From: Bog-756 sp963812525
Lineage (GTDB): Bacteria > Actinomycetota > Acidimicrobiia > Acidimicrobiales > RAAP-2
DNA: 64,000 bases
NCBI GenBank assembly: GCA_963812525.1
Contig: CAWEVL010000011.1
Span: forward strand, 1,286,526-1,350,525
Reading direction: 5' to 3'
A program made the translations under genes and the position numbers. Below the pieces are notes generated by a model, which saw only the letters and a program-made list of their open reading frames with translations, was not told the DNA's origin and did not search any database. Below, piece after piece: positions 51,901 to 61,046 of this stretch (positions are counted from its first letter, which is position 1; the number at the start of each line of letters is the position of its first letter).

Positions 51901-54900
51901 ATGTCGGGTACAGGTTTCAAAGCTGCCTTGTCGATCGCGGTCGGAACTCTCGCCTGCTGCCTCGTGCTCGTCACGGGCGCCAGCGCCTCCGAAGCCAGTC
52001 CTGCGCCGAGCGCCGTGGCCGTAGTCCAGAGCGGGGCCTTCCCCACCTACCAGTGGCCCGAAGCCCACGGTAACCAGCGACTCACCGGTCTGAGCGGCGA
52101 CACCTCCATCAGTGCAGCCAATGCCGGTCAGCTCGGTGTGCACTGGATGGCCAACATGGGGTCCCAGTCACTCAGCTCGCCCGTGGTGGCCTACAACCAG
52201 ACCCTCGGTCAGACCGTCGTCTACGCCGGCACCGAAGGCGGATGGTTGACGGCGTACAACGAGGCCAGCGGCCAGACGATCTGGTCGGTGAACATCGGCA
52301 CCGCCATCCGCTCCACCCCGGTCGTCGCCGGGTCCTCGATCTGGGTGGTCGCCACCTATAGTCCGCGGCTCATCAAACTCAACGCCGCCACCGGCGCCCA
52401 GCAGTGCGCCACCACCCCGCTCTACGCCCTCGGCGAGGCGAGCCCGGTTGTGGCCACCCCTCCCGGCGGTCAGCCCACCATCTTCATGGGGTCGGTCGAT
52501 CAGGCCCAGAACGGTCCGGTCTACGCTTTCCATACGGCCGACTGTTCCGCCGTGTGGCAGAACGCGCCCTATCCCCAGGGGGGTGGCGTGTGGGACTTCA
52601 TCTCCTACGCCGTCGACGCTCCGACCACGGCCTTCCCCAACGGCGAACCGCTGGTCCTGTTCGGCACCTCGGACCCCGACGGTGAGATGTACGCCCTCGA
52701 CGCCACCACCGGCGACTTGGTGTGGCGCTTCCAGACCGAGGCGGTCAACAACGACAGCGACGTCGGCGCCGGTGTCGCCGTCAGCGCCCCGGGGGTCAAC
52801 GGCATCGCCGACGGCGTGGCCTACACCAGTGGCAAGGACGGGATCACCTACGCCGTCGACCTCACCACCGGGGCCCCCATCTGGAACTATGTCTTCGAGC
52901 CCCATGAGGTGGCCAACGGATCCCGATCGACGCCGGCGCTGGCCGGCAATCAGCTGGTGATCGGCACCAGCGAAGGGACCTTCGCCCTCAACGCCACGAC
53001 CGGGGCCCTCATCTGGCACTACGTCCTCCCCGCAGGTGACGAGAACCTCGGGGCCGTCGCCATCGAGGGCCCCATCGGGCAGCGGGTGGTGCTCACCACC
53101 AACCTCTACGGACAGTTCCAGGTCCTCTCCCTGGCCACGGGGGCCCTCCTCTACAGCTACCAGACGGGTAGCTACATCGGGTCGGGGCCGGCCGTGGTCG
53201 ACGGGAACGTCCTGTTCACCTCGGCCGACGGGTTCCTCTACGACTTCGCCCTCGGGGGGGCCTCCAGCGGATCGCCGACGACGGCGGTGACGGCACCGAC
53301 CGCCAACTCGACCATCGCCAATCCCGGTCAACTGGTCATCTCGGGTACGGCCAGCGCCCCGGCCGGGGTGGGCCAGGTCCAGGTCCTGGTGCAAGAAGAC
53401 GGCCAGAGCGGTACGTGGTGGAGTGCGGCCAACAGCACCTGGGAGGCCGGTCCCTTCAATAACCCGGCCACCGTGGCCAGTCCGGGGGCGACGTCCACCA
53501 CCTGGTCCCTCACCGTGCCCCTGGCGGCCCGGGGCACCATCTTCGAGGTGTGGTCCTCGGCCGTCGATGCCAACGGGATCGCCGACATACGATCGGACGC
53601 CAGTACGCCATCGGCATCGCACGAGACGTTCACCGTCCGGCCCAGCACCACCGCCCCCACGGTCCAGGCCAGTGCGACGCGGGTGGCTCCCGGAGGGAGT
53701 CTGACGGTCACCGGCGGCGGTTACCAACCCGGTGAACAGGTGGCCATCGACATCGTCACCTCACCCGTCACCCCGCTGGCCGACGTGGTGGCCACCGGCC
53801 AGGGAACCATCCCGGCCACCCCGGTGACCATTCCCGCCAGCGCCGATTTCGGGCCCACGGGGCTGACGGCCCAGGGTCTTTCCTCGGGGGACACCGGGAG
53901 CACCCCGGTGATCGTCTCCAACAACTGGAGCCAGTTCGGCGACACGGCGTCAAGGACCGGGACCGAGAACAACGACAACGACATCATCACCAATGTCGCC
54001 GTCGACGGCCGTTACTTCTTCGACCTCCTGTACAACTTCCCCGCCGATGGCCCGATCAACACCAGCCCCGCCGTCGACAGCGGCATGGCCTTCTTCGGGG
54101 ATGACAGCGGCTCGCTCTACAGCGTCAACGTCCACTCCGGGGCGCCGGTCTGGCAGAGGACCTACCCGACGGGCATCGACTCGTCCCCTGCGGTGGACGG
54201 CGGTGCGGTGTTCTTCGGCACCAAGGGCAGCACGGTGAAGGCGGTCAACGAGCTGACCGGGGCCAACATCTGGTCCATGCCAACGTCGTCCGCCGTCGAG
54301 AGCTCGCCGGCAGTTTCCGGCGGCATCGTCTACGTGGGCACGGACAACGGGACGGTCTACGCGTTTGACGAGACCACCGGGGCCCAGCAGTGGGCGGCCA
54401 AGCTGTCCGGCGCCATCCACTCCTCCCCCGCCGTGGACCTGGTGCATTCGACGGTGGTCGTGGGCGACCGCAGCGGCCACGTGACCGCCCTGGCCACGGC
54501 CGGCGGGAAGGTCGAGTGGTCCGCCCTCACCGGAGCGGCGGTCATCGCCGCCCCGATGGTCAACGCCGGAAAGGTCTACATCGGATCGATGGACCACACC
54601 GAGTACTCCTTCAACGGTGCCACCGGGGCTCTGCTCTGGACGTACTTGACCCAGGGACCCATCACCTCCAACACCATTCTCGTCTCGCCGACCAAGGTGG
54701 CGGTGGGATCCGAGGACGGCACCCTCTACTACCTGAATCCGACCACGGGCAAGGTCCTGAACACCTACGTCGCCGGCTCGCCGATCGTCGGCCTGGCCGG
54801 CTCGCCCCGCATCGTGGTGGCCACGCTCCAGAACGGACAGGCCGTGGGCAACCGGATCGGCGGACAGGAGACGACCTGGAAGAACTACGGGAACGGAACC

Positions 54901-55002
54901 GCCCTCGCCACCGCCCCCGTGATCAACAACGGGGACATCTTCGTCACCGGCCTCGACGGCAACCTGTATGTTTTCGGTACGCCGGGACGGCCGGCCTACT
55001 AA
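51901..55002 (+). CDS. Large exported PQQ-type beta-propeller protein with Ig-like insert
   Basis: 1033 residues. A signal peptide (AALSIAVGTLACCLVLVTGASASE) precedes a first eight-bladed-type propeller (about 35-450, with repeated AGTEGGWLTAYNEASGQTIW-like blades), two Ig/Big-type domains (about 455-660, VTAPTANSTIANPGQLVISGTASAPAG and TVQASATRVAPGGSLTVTGGGYQPGEQ) and a second propeller (about 680-1030) with blades such as FFGTKGSTVKAVNELTGANIW and YVGTDNGTVYAFDETTGAQQW. No PQQ-ligand pattern is obvious, so a binding or scaffold role is as likely as catalysis. It is followed directly by a phosphoesterase gene with no gap, indicating an operon. Confidence 0.85.
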   Translation: MSGTGFKAALSIAVGTLACCLVLVTGASASEASPAPSAVAVVQSGAFPTYQWPEAHGNQRLTGLSGDTSISAANAGQLGVHWMANMGSQSLSSPVVAYNQTLGQTVVYAGTEGGWLTAYNEASGQTIWSVNIGTAIRSTPVVAGSSIWVVATYSPRLIKLNAATGAQQCATTPLYALGEASPVVATPPGGQPTIFMGSVDQAQNGPVYAFHTADCSAVWQNAPYPQGGGVWDFISYAVDAPTTAFPNGEPLVLFGTSDPDGEMYALDATTGDLVWRFQTEAVNNDSDVGAGVAVSAPGVNGIADGVAYTSGKDGITYAVDLTTGAPIWNYVFEPHEVANGSRSTPALAGNQLVIGTSEGTFALNATTGALIWHYVLPAGDENLGAVAIEGPIGQRVVLTTNLYGQFQVLSLATGALLYSYQTGSYIGSGPAVVDGNVLFTSADGFLYDFALGGASSGSPTTAVTAPTANSTIANPGQLVISGTASAPAGVGQVQVLVQEDGQSGTWWSAANSTWEAGPFNNPATVASPGATSTTWSLTVPLAARGTIFEVWSSAVDANGIADIRSDASTPSASHETFTVRPSTTAPTVQASATRVAPGGSLTVTGGGYQPGEQVAIDIVTSPVTPLADVVATGQGTIPATPVTIPASADFGPTGLTAQGLSSGDTGSTPVIVSNNWSQFGDTASRTGTENNDNDIITNVAVDGRYFFDLLYNFPADGPINTSPAVDSGMAFFGDDSGSLYSVNVHSGAPVWQRTYPTGIDSSPAVDGGAVFFGTKGSTVKAVNELTGANIWSMPTSSAVESSPAVSGGIVYVGTDNGTVYAFDETTGAQQWAAKLSGAIHSSPAVDLVHSTVVVGDRSGHVTALATAGGKVEWSALTGAAVIAAPMVNAGKVYIGSMDHTEYSFNGATGALLWTYLTQGPITSNTILVSPTKVAVGSEDGTLYYLNPTTGKVLNTYVAGSPIVGLAGSPRIVVATLQNGQAVGNRIGGQETTWKNYGNGTALATAPVINNGDIFVTGLDGNLYVFGTPGRPAY

Positions 55003-56508
55003 ATGCGCCGCCGACTTCGTCGACTTGCCGCCCTCACCGCCGCCGTGGCATCCGTGGGGATTCTCGGCGCCGTGGCGAGCTCCATGGGAGGGACTACGGC
55101 GGCAGGCGCGACTACCCCCACCGCCCCAGCGTCGGCCTCGAATCCGATCAAGCATGTGGTCGTGATCCTCGAGGAGAACCACAGCTTCGACAACGTGCTG
55201 GGCAAGTTCTGCACCGAAGTGGCGGCCGGCCAGATCACACGACCGGGCAAGGACACCCACTGTGATGGAACGACGAAGGGTCATACCAGCACCGGCCAGG
55301 TGGTGACCCTCTCTCCGGCCACCGATTACGTACCCAACGCCGACCACAGCGTCGTGGGCCAGCAGCGGGATATCGCCAACGGCGCCATGGACGGCTTCAG
55401 CCTCGATCCCAACTGCTCGTCGAGTCCCAGCGGCTGTTACACCCAGTACGACCCGCTGGCCGGGCCGTGTAAGGCCGGGAGCTGTATTCCCAACTATGCC
55501 GCGCTGGCCACGAACTACACGGTGTCCGACCGGACGTTCGAGTTGGACACGTCGCCGTCGTGGGCGGGTCATCTGGTCTGGGCCACGGCCAACCAGGACG
55601 GGTTCAATGGCAACAACCCGTTCACCTCGTCCAGCGGCCCGAAGCCGTTGGCCCTGGGATCGGGTTGGGGTTGCGACTCGGGAAGGGTGACGCCCTGGGG
55701 ACCGAACAAGGTGCTGGTGCCGTCATGCATTCCCGATTCGGGTGGCAGTCTCGGTCCGAACTGGGCCGGGTACTCCGGGCCCAAAGCGCCCTATGTGCCC
55801 ACGATCTTCGACGCGCTCACCGCCAAAGGCCTCTCGTGGAAGATCTACGGAGGGGCGGGGGCACCGCCCATCTCGACGAGCCCATATTCTGCCCAGGGCT
55901 GGCAGTGGGCGATCTGTCCAACCTTCGTCGAGTGTCTCTACACCTCGCAGCGGAACAACCTGGTCCCCACCTCGCAACTGGCCACTGATGCGGCCGGCGG
56001 CCACCTCCCGACCTATTCCGTGGTAACGCCCACCATGGTGGACAGCCAACACAACTTCACCGACATGAGCACCGGGGACGACTTCATCGGCTCGACCGTG
56101 GCAGCCATCCAATCGAGCCCGGACTGGGCCTCCACGGCCATCTTCGTCACCTACGACGACTGCGGCTGCTTCTTTGACCACCTGAATCCCCTGCAGTACA
56201 ACGCGGCCTGGGGGGTTCGTGTCCCCATGGTCATCGTGAGCCCGTTCGCCAAGCTCGGCTACACGGACTCGACGCCCACCACCTTCGCCGGAACGCTGGC
56301 CTTCGTCGAACACGTCTTCGGGCTTGCGCCGCTGAACTCGACCGATGCCGGTGCCTACGACTACCGCAACGCCTTCTGCTATCAACCGACGGTGACGGGC
56401 TGTGTCGCCGCCGGTGTGCAGCCACTGCCCTTGACGAGCCAGCAGCCGACCCCGCTGTCACCAGCACAGCGCTCGGCTCAGATCGCAGCGGCGTCGGATG
56501 ACACGTAA
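55003..56508 (+). CDS. Secreted phosphoesterase (phospholipase C/acid phosphatase AcpA-like family)
   Basis: 501 residues, starting at the ATG immediately after the upstream TAA. A Tat- or Sec-type signal (RRRLRRLAALTAAVASVGILGAVASSMGGTTAAGA) precedes the family core: HVVVILEENHSFDNVLGKF (metal-binding Glu/Asn), DRTFELDTSPSWAGHLVWATA, a C-terminal FVTYDDCGCFFDHLNP and VRVPMVIVSPFAKLGYTDSTP. Family members hydrolyse phospholipids or phosphomonoesters outside the cell. Together with the upstream propeller protein it suggests a surface-bound phosphate-scavenging module. The extra Cys suggest extracellular disulfides. Confidence 0.9.
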   Translation: MRRRLRRLAALTAAVASVGILGAVASSMGGTTAAGATTPTAPASASNPIKHVVVILEENHSFDNVLGKFCTEVAAGQITRPGKDTHCDGTTKGHTSTGQVVTLSPATDYVPNADHSVVGQQRDIANGAMDGFSLDPNCSSSPSGCYTQYDPLAGPCKAGSCIPNYAALATNYTVSDRTFELDTSPSWAGHLVWATANQDGFNGNNPFTSSSGPKPLALGSGWGCDSGRVTPWGPNKVLVPSCIPDSGGSLGPNWAGYSGPKAPYVPTIFDALTAKGLSWKIYGGAGAPPISTSPYSAQGWQWAICPTFVECLYTSQRNNLVPTSQLATDAAGGHLPTYSVVTPTMVDSQHNFTDMSTGDDFIGSTVAAIQSSPDWASTAIFVTYDDCGCFFDHLNPLQYNAAWGVRVPMVIVSPFAKLGYTDSTPTTFAGTLAFVEHVFGLAPLNSTDAGAYDYRNAFCYQPTVTGCVAAGVQPLPLTSQQPTPLSPAQRSAQIAAASDDT

Positions 56509-56599
56509 GTTCACCTCCTGCCGGTCGACCCCCGTCAAGGGACGACCGACTCCCACCTGCAGCCGGTAGTTTCACCTACTGCCTCCCTCGTCAGAAGTG

Positions 56600-56680
56600 C
56601 GGGCGAGCACGTGTCTCTCAGCCTCAGTACGGCTGAGGTCTGAGCTCGATCTCAGCCCTGAAGTTTTGAGCGGACCGTGC
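56600..56680 (+). repeat. Dispersed intergenic repeat, copy J
   Basis: CTCAGCC (56617-56623), GGCTGAG (56631-56637) and a downstream CTCAGCC (about 56651-56657) are all present, so this copy, like copy C, can form either of two hairpins. Loop length of the upstream hairpin is again seven. Confidence 0.75.
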
Positions 56681-56682
56681 TT

Positions 56683-56713
56683 GGAACCCGCGACCCTCAC
56701 CTTGGCAAGGTGA
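56683..56713 (-). tRNA. tRNA-Gly(GCC) 3'-half remnant
   Basis: On the minus strand the bases read a perfect anticodon arm TCACC-TTGCCAA-GGTGA (anticodon GCC), a five-base variable loop GGGTC and the 5' half of a T arm GCGGGTTC. The matching 3' T-stem and acceptor are absent, and no D arm precedes it. Such 3' tRNA fragments are typical of attachment sites left by integrative elements. It is not a functional tRNA. Confidence 0.65.
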
Positions 56714-56930
56714 AAATGCCGGCTACTGGCGAACGACTACGAACCGTTGTCCAGCGGATTGCTGCTGATCCGCACATGATGCGCCAAGAGGCCCGGAAGC
56801 AGGCGTTCTGGACGTAAGGGGCCCTAACTCTCAGATGACAAGGAAGGCAGGAATCAAAGGGTTTTGGCGTCGCTCTGGCGGGGTAACTCAATGCAAGGGG
56901 GTGCCTGAAGGGGAAGGGGACGTATGTCTC

Positions 56931-57671
56931 ATGGACGTTAAGCGCACCGGGCGGATTTTCGGGTGGCTCTTCATCGGCACGTTCGTTACCAGCATCCCGG
57001 CTCGACTTTTGTTCGTTCATGGAACGGGCGCGACGTGGACGGACTTGCACTTCATCCCTGGGGCGACCTCCAACACCAGCCTGAAGGTGGGCGCGATCCT
57101 TGAGTTCGGTCTCATCGTCACGCAGATCGCGACCGCAGTCGTAATCTACCCGCTCGTCAGGCGGCAGAGCGAAACCGTTTCACTCGGTTACGTCACCGCC
57201 CGCATCATGGAGTCGGTATTTGCCGCGATCGGCCTCATGAGCATCATCTCGGTCGTCGACGTGGCGAACTCGCTGACCTCAGCTACTGGCGTTCACGCCA
57301 CCGCAATCGGTGCTTCAGGCAGTTCGCTGGTGAACACCTACGAATGGGCCTTCCAGTGGGGGCCCGGACTCGTTGCGGGAATCGGGAACGGCTTGATGCT
57401 GGGCTACCTGATGTACCGATCGGCACTCGTGCCGCCTCGTATGGCAATCGTTGGCCTCGTCGGTGGATCCTTGCTCATTCTTTCTTTCGTCCTGACCCTA
57501 TTTGGCGTCTACAAGAACGGTTCGGGACCTTCTTCCCTGCTCGCACTCCCGGAGATCGTGTGGGAAGCGTTCCTCGGCATCTACTGCGCGTGGAAGGGAT
57601 TCAGGCGGGAGAGCCCGCTTGCAGTGAGGCTGGGGTCGACTGTTGGCGGGACGGTAACTAGCACCCTCTAG
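56931..57671 (+). CDS. DUF4386-type membrane protein
   Basis: 246 residues from ATG 56931. The opening VKRTGRIFGWLFIGTFVTSIPARLLFVHG and the six membrane helices (FGLIVTQIATAVVIYPLV, ARIMESVFAAIGLMSIISVVDV, GPGLVAGIGNGLMLGYLMYRSALVPPRMAIVGLVGGSLLILSFVLTLFGVY and others) match the DUF4386 family, whose members are uncharacterised integral membrane proteins. The conserved arginine and the YLMYRS-x-L-V-P motif fit. I preferred 56931 over in-frame upstream starts because the conserved sequence begins there; residues further up look unrelated. Confidence 0.8.
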   Translation: MDVKRTGRIFGWLFIGTFVTSIPARLLFVHGTGATWTDLHFIPGATSNTSLKVGAILEFGLIVTQIATAVVIYPLVRRQSETVSLGYVTARIMESVFAAIGLMSIISVVDVANSLTSATGVHATAIGASGSSLVNTYEWAFQWGPGLVAGIGNGLMLGYLMYRSALVPPRMAIVGLVGGSLLILSFVLTLFGVYKNGSGPSSLLALPEIVWEAFLGIYCAWKGFRRESPLAVRLGSTVGGTVTSTL

Positions 57672-57767
57672 CCTGAGCGCGTGGACCATTATTCCGAAGG
57701 GTTCTATCTCACCCTCCGGCCAGTGAATCCGTCTCATCCAGGCTGGGGGCGGGACGACACGCCTAGC

Positions 57768-57910
57768 ACTGTCCCTACATCACGGAGTGGCGTGGCCGGT
57801 TCAAGGACAACGCCGGCAAGTGGCACACGGTGGAGCTGTGTAATGGGCACAGGGCGGACCTGGTCTCGGTCCGGATCGAACTCCGCTCACAACTTCTCTG
57901 GTTGGTCTGA
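57768..57910 (+). pseudogene. Remnant of a small hypothetical gene
   Basis: The frame HCPYITEWRGRFKDNAGKWHTVELCNGHRADLVSVRIEL runs to a TGA at 57908-57910. It resembles short actinobacterial or phage-type proteins of the form VTEWRARY-D-G-x-GKW-TV-AC-x-H. A stop lies directly upstream and no start codon is available, so the 5' end has been lost. Confidence 0.4.
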
Positions 57911-57969
57911 ATCGGTTTTGGGCTGGCCCTAGGAGACCGTCCCCGATCCACGGACCCGGCCTCCACTAC

Positions 57970-58332
57970 CTACCCGTTATCCCCTGCCTCACTCTGAACC
58001 CTGTTTTTGCGCCGTCGCCTGCGTCGTCGCTCCATGACGACAACTACCAGGAGTCCGAGCACTACTCCGAGTAACAATCCGATTTCGAGTGTCAGACCAG
58101 GTGAACCAAGCTGCTCGTCCACGCTTTCCGGCTCTGAATCGACAACTCTCATACTGCCGGTAATCCGCTCCTCTGATTCCTCGAGGATCGCCTGCGCCTG
58201 GGCCGCGGGGTTGTCGCTGGAGGCTTCCTCAGGGGGTCTGCCGCCTGCACGGCTGGCCACCGCCTTGGGGTCCGGTGAGCCGCCGCCCTCGGGCGCAGGT
58301 TTCTTCGGACTGGAGTTGCTTTCAGCTGGCAT
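57970..58332 (-). CDS. Hypothetical single-pass protein with acidic N-terminal region
   Basis: 120 residues. The first 60 are Pro/Ser/Glu-rich and probably disordered (SSPKKPAPEGGGSPDPKAVASRAGGRPPEE), with an AQAQAILEESEERI helix like those of small actinobacterial proteins. A single membrane segment (LTLEIGLLLGVVLGLLVVVVM) is followed by a strongly basic tail (ERRRRRRRKNRVQ). The topology is N-out or anchored with a basic cytoplasmic tail. No family name is justified. Start ATG 58332. Confidence 0.6.
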   Translation of the reverse strand: MPAESNSSPKKPAPEGGGSPDPKAVASRAGGRPPEEASSDNPAAQAQAILEESEERITGSMRVVDSEPESVDEQLGSPGLTLEIGLLLGVVLGLLVVVVMERRRRRRRKNRVQSEAGDNG

Positions 58333-58498
58333 TCAAATGACCTTACCGAGGAAATTGCTGGCCCGGAGCGGAGTGGTTGACAACGCCGACGGGCCCGACA
58401 CGCCAGGCGACGACTGTGGTCGTCACAGGGGCGACCTGGACGCTGTGCAGTGATTGGCGTGCGTTTGCCCAGTTCAGCTGGTGGGTAGGGTCGCTGGC

Positions 58499-58648
58499 AT
58501 GGGACTAATCCTCGTACTGCTCGTGATTGCACTGATCCTGGCAGGAGTGGGATTCGCAGTCCACGTTCTGTGGATAGTTGCGATTGTCTTCTTCGTTGCC
58601 TGGCTCGTGGGGCTGGGCCTAAGCGCGGGCAAGAAGTCCGGATCGTAA
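58499..58648 (+). CDS. Small two-helix hydrophobic protein (49 aa)
   Basis: MGLILVLLVIALILAGVGFAVHVLWIVAIVFFVAWLVGLGLSAGKKSGS. This resembles the lmo0937/DUF5670-like short hydrophobic proteins often induced by stress. ATG 58499 opens straight into the first helix; upstream sequence is not conserved. The tail GKKSGS is basic. Confidence 0.6.
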   Translation: MGLILVLLVIALILAGVGFAVHVLWIVAIVFFVAWLVGLGLSAGKKSGS

Positions 58649-58930
58649 GGCGACACTGGATTCGTCTTTGGATCCAAAGGCTTTACTATCGACTGCCATT
58701 GGTGACCAGGCGTTTGTTTGGTAGTAGGCCTGCATCCAGGCGGACGCGTCCCGCAATGCACCGCCTCGTAGAATGGGCCTCTGCCGGCGAGCATCCGCGC
58801 CCACCGGCAGAGGCTGCATCCGTTCCCTGGTTTCTCGAGTACGGAGCCTTCTGAGACGTCAATAAGCCGAGATGGACTCAGTCCAGAGGATCGTCCTAAA
58901 GCAGGATCGTGAGATATAGCCTTCCGGCCA

Positions 58931-60009
58931 ATGGCGCGCAGTGACCCGTACGTCCTCGAGCACCTGGGACATCGACCCCAACTCGATGGTCTACGTGCGA
59001 TAGCGGTTGCTGCGGTCGTCGCCATCCATTCCTTGCAGGTCTTGCGTGGAGCTTTAGTGAATCGTTCCTGACCGGAGGCTTTGCCGGAGTCGTTCTGTTC
59101 TTCGTCCTGAGCGGATTCCTAATCACCTCACTCCTGTTGGAGGAATGGAAAGAGACAGGGCAGATATCGGTACATCGCTTCTACGCCCGACGTGCCCTTC
59201 GCCTCCTGCCGGCGCTCTTCGTCGTCGTTGTCGCTCAGGCTTGCTACGGCGTGGCCACCGGGACTTCGGGGCTAGTGGAGTGGCGAAGCGTCGGACTGGT
59301 AGCCGCCTATGTGTCGAACTTCGGCTACACGTTCAGCACGATCTCGCCCGGACTGGCTCACACGTGGTCCCTAGGCGTTGAGGAGCAGTTCTATCTGATA
59401 TGGCCCCTCTTGCTCGTTGCGGCGCTGAGGAGGCGTTGGTCGAACAAGGCGTTGCTTCTAGCGATCCTGGCAGGGATGGCTGTCAGCACTATCGACTCCA
59501 TGGTCTCGTGGTGGATTGATCCGACCTGGCATCACCTCTACACCCGCACCGACATCAACGCCGTGGCGCTTCTTGCCGGGGCAGGGCTCTCTGTCATCCT
59601 GCGTATCGGGATTCCCCACCCAGCCATCCTGCGGCCACTCTCATGGATCGGATGGATCGGCTTTGTGGTGAGCCTCTTTGCCTTTGGTATCGCCACGGGC
59701 CCTACCTACGTGTGGGGTCTCCTCTTTATCGCCCTGGTCTCCACGGCGATGGTCGCTGGTGCGACGACGGAAACCGGGCCATTTGGGCAAATCCTCACGG
59801 CTCCTGCAATAGCGTGGACAGGGAAGCGTTCCTATGGCATCTGTCTCTGGCACATCCCGATCATCATCGCGGTCGAAGAACAGATGCAGTTCCTTCCTCA
59901 GTTATTGAGAGCTATGACTGCTTTGGCGCTCACAGTCCTCGTGTCAGCGCTCTCGTATCGATGGATTGAACGGCCATTCGTTCCTCGCAAACTCGAATGG
60001 CATCCGTGA
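58931..60009 (+). pseudogene. Acyltransferase 3 (OafA-like), frameshifted
   Basis: ATG 58931 opens MARSDPYVLEHLGHRPQLDGLRAIAVAAVVAIHS, the hallmark N-terminus of acyltransferase 3 (R-x-x-x-L-D-G-L-R and H for catalysis). The frame ends near 59070. From about 59050 another frame reads WSFSESFLTGGFAGVVLFFVLSGFLITSLLLEEWKETG and continues through all remaining helices (SLGVEEQFYLIWPLLLV; GICLWHIPIIIAVEE; YRWIERPF) to the stop at 60009. One base change near 59047 restores the protein (about 360 residues). It would acylate an extracellular polymer or lipid. Confidence 0.85.
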
Positions 60010-60340
60010 CCAATGACTACTCGGGCGCAGGCTCTACCAGCCCGTAGACGAGTAGTCCTGGCGTACCGCCGAGCTTCTCCGACACATCGGTGAGTGGTGA
60101 AAATCCCTCCTGAGCAATACTCGTGCTGTGTGCCTGCCGCTGACGGGTCGCTCGTCCAGCGAGTTCTGGATCCCAAAGCCCGCTCTGGGCTCCCTGGATG
60201 GCCCCAATCGCTCTGTTCGTCTTCTGGTCCTCAACACGTCACCGAATACGTTCCGGCGAACTCAGCTGGCCCCACGTTTGCCTCACTGCGGCGTCGGGTA
60301 GAGCCTTCCCCGGCGTTATCGCCATTAGAAGGAGAAGCTC
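60010..60340. other. Intergenic region, nothing recognised
   Basis: Only short, unconvincing frames. It ends with AGAAGGAGAAG (about 60327-60337), the ribosome-binding site of the next small gene. Confidence 0.45.
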
Positions 60341-60496
60341 ATGATCGTGCTCGGCGTGGTCCTGTTACTCATCGGGTTCATCGCGAAGATTGCGATTCTT
60401 TGGAGCATTGGAATCGTGGTCCTCGTGATCGGAGTGGTCCTGCTCGTCCTTGGGGCGATGGGCCGTGAGATCGGCGGACGGAAGCACTACTACTGA
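60341..60496 (+). CDS. DUF6131-type small membrane protein
   Basis: 51 residues: MIVLGVVLLLIGFIAKIAIL, WSIGIVVLVIGVVLLVLGAM and the tail GREIGGRKHYY. The double-helix pattern with a terminal G-R-x-x-G-G-R-x-H-Y matches the DUF6131 family of actinobacteria. Strong SD AAGGAGAAG upstream. Role unknown. Confidence 0.8.
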   Translation: MIVLGVVLLLIGFIAKIAILWSIGIVVLVIGVVLLVLGAMGREIGGRKHYY

Positions 60497-60534
60497 GCGG
60501 GTGGAGCTATACCTCCGACCGGGGAAGGACAGAG

Positions 60535-60609
60535 ATGCGCTTCGAGAAGTGGGTTCTTTTGGCGTGCATAGGTGCTCTGTTGGTCGGCACCCTCTACGTA
60601 GTCGCGTAG
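60535..60609 (+). CDS. Possible 24-residue membrane micro-protein
   Basis: MRFEKWVLLACIGALLVGTLYVVA is a plausible single-helix peptide behind GGGGAAGGAC. It lies between two small membrane genes on the same strand, so it may be part of their transcript, but its size makes the call weak. Confidence 0.3.
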   Translation: MRFEKWVLLACIGALLVGTLYVVA

Positions 60610-60624
60610 GGGGTTCCTTTCCCA

Positions 60625-60774
60625 ATGGCTCGGAATGCCGTTCCAGGTTTCGAATACGAACCTGACATCAAAGGCTATTCGGAGGTGGCGCTCGCCCACG
60701 CGTTGCTGTCCTATCTCTACGGAGCGGTAATCGTCGCACTGGTCATAAATGTCGTCTCCACCCTTCTGCACTGA
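60625..60774 (+). CDS. Small single-helix membrane protein (49 aa)
   Basis: MARNAVPGFEYEPDIKGYSEVALAHALLSYLYGAVIVALVINVVSTLLH contains an acidic N-terminal part and one C-terminal membrane helix. It starts 15 bases after the preceding micro-ORF stop. No family recognised. Confidence 0.4.
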   Translation: MARNAVPGFEYEPDIKGYSEVALAHALLSYLYGAVIVALVINVVSTLLH

Positions 60775-60839
60775 GCGGTGATCTGCGGTCAGACCGGCCC
60801 GCCCCCGCTGCCAGACATTCCTCGCCACCTGCTGGCTGC

Positions 60840-61046
60840 CTAGCGGTTCTGGTACCGCCCCCATTCCCCCCAACGCCGCTCGCGTTCTCCCGTGATCCTC
60901 CTGATGCCCGTCAACATCTCGCTACCGTCACTCGACTTCATCCTCCGACATTCGATCCGATCCTCTCTCCAGAGGCACTCAAGAATCTCGTCGACTTCGC
61001 TCCAATCACACCCGGACTCTGCGACGAGGAGTGACCTGTCGCACAC
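60840..61046 (-). CDS. Hypothetical protein, possibly winged-helix-like, 5' end uncertain
   Basis: From GTG 61046 the frame reads VCDRSLLVAESGCDWSEVDEILECLWREDRIECRRMKSSDGSEMLTGIRRITGERERRWGEWGRYQNR. The open frame extends upstream as AIKTILRIIELYEDDE to a stop, without ATG, GTG or TTG starts, so the 5' end may be lost. The helix spacing and WREDRIECRR strand are suggestive of a small winged helix, but no family match can be claimed. Confidence 0.4.
   Translation of the reverse strand: MCDRSLLVAESGCDWSEVDEILECLWREDRIECRRMKSSDGSEMLTGIRRITGERERRWGEWGRYQNR

Noticed and set aside
52168..55572. Two minus-strand open frames of more than 500 codons (52168-53727 and 53950-55572)
   Set aside because: They are antisense shadows of the propeller and phosphoesterase genes, with Gly/Arg/His-rich composition.
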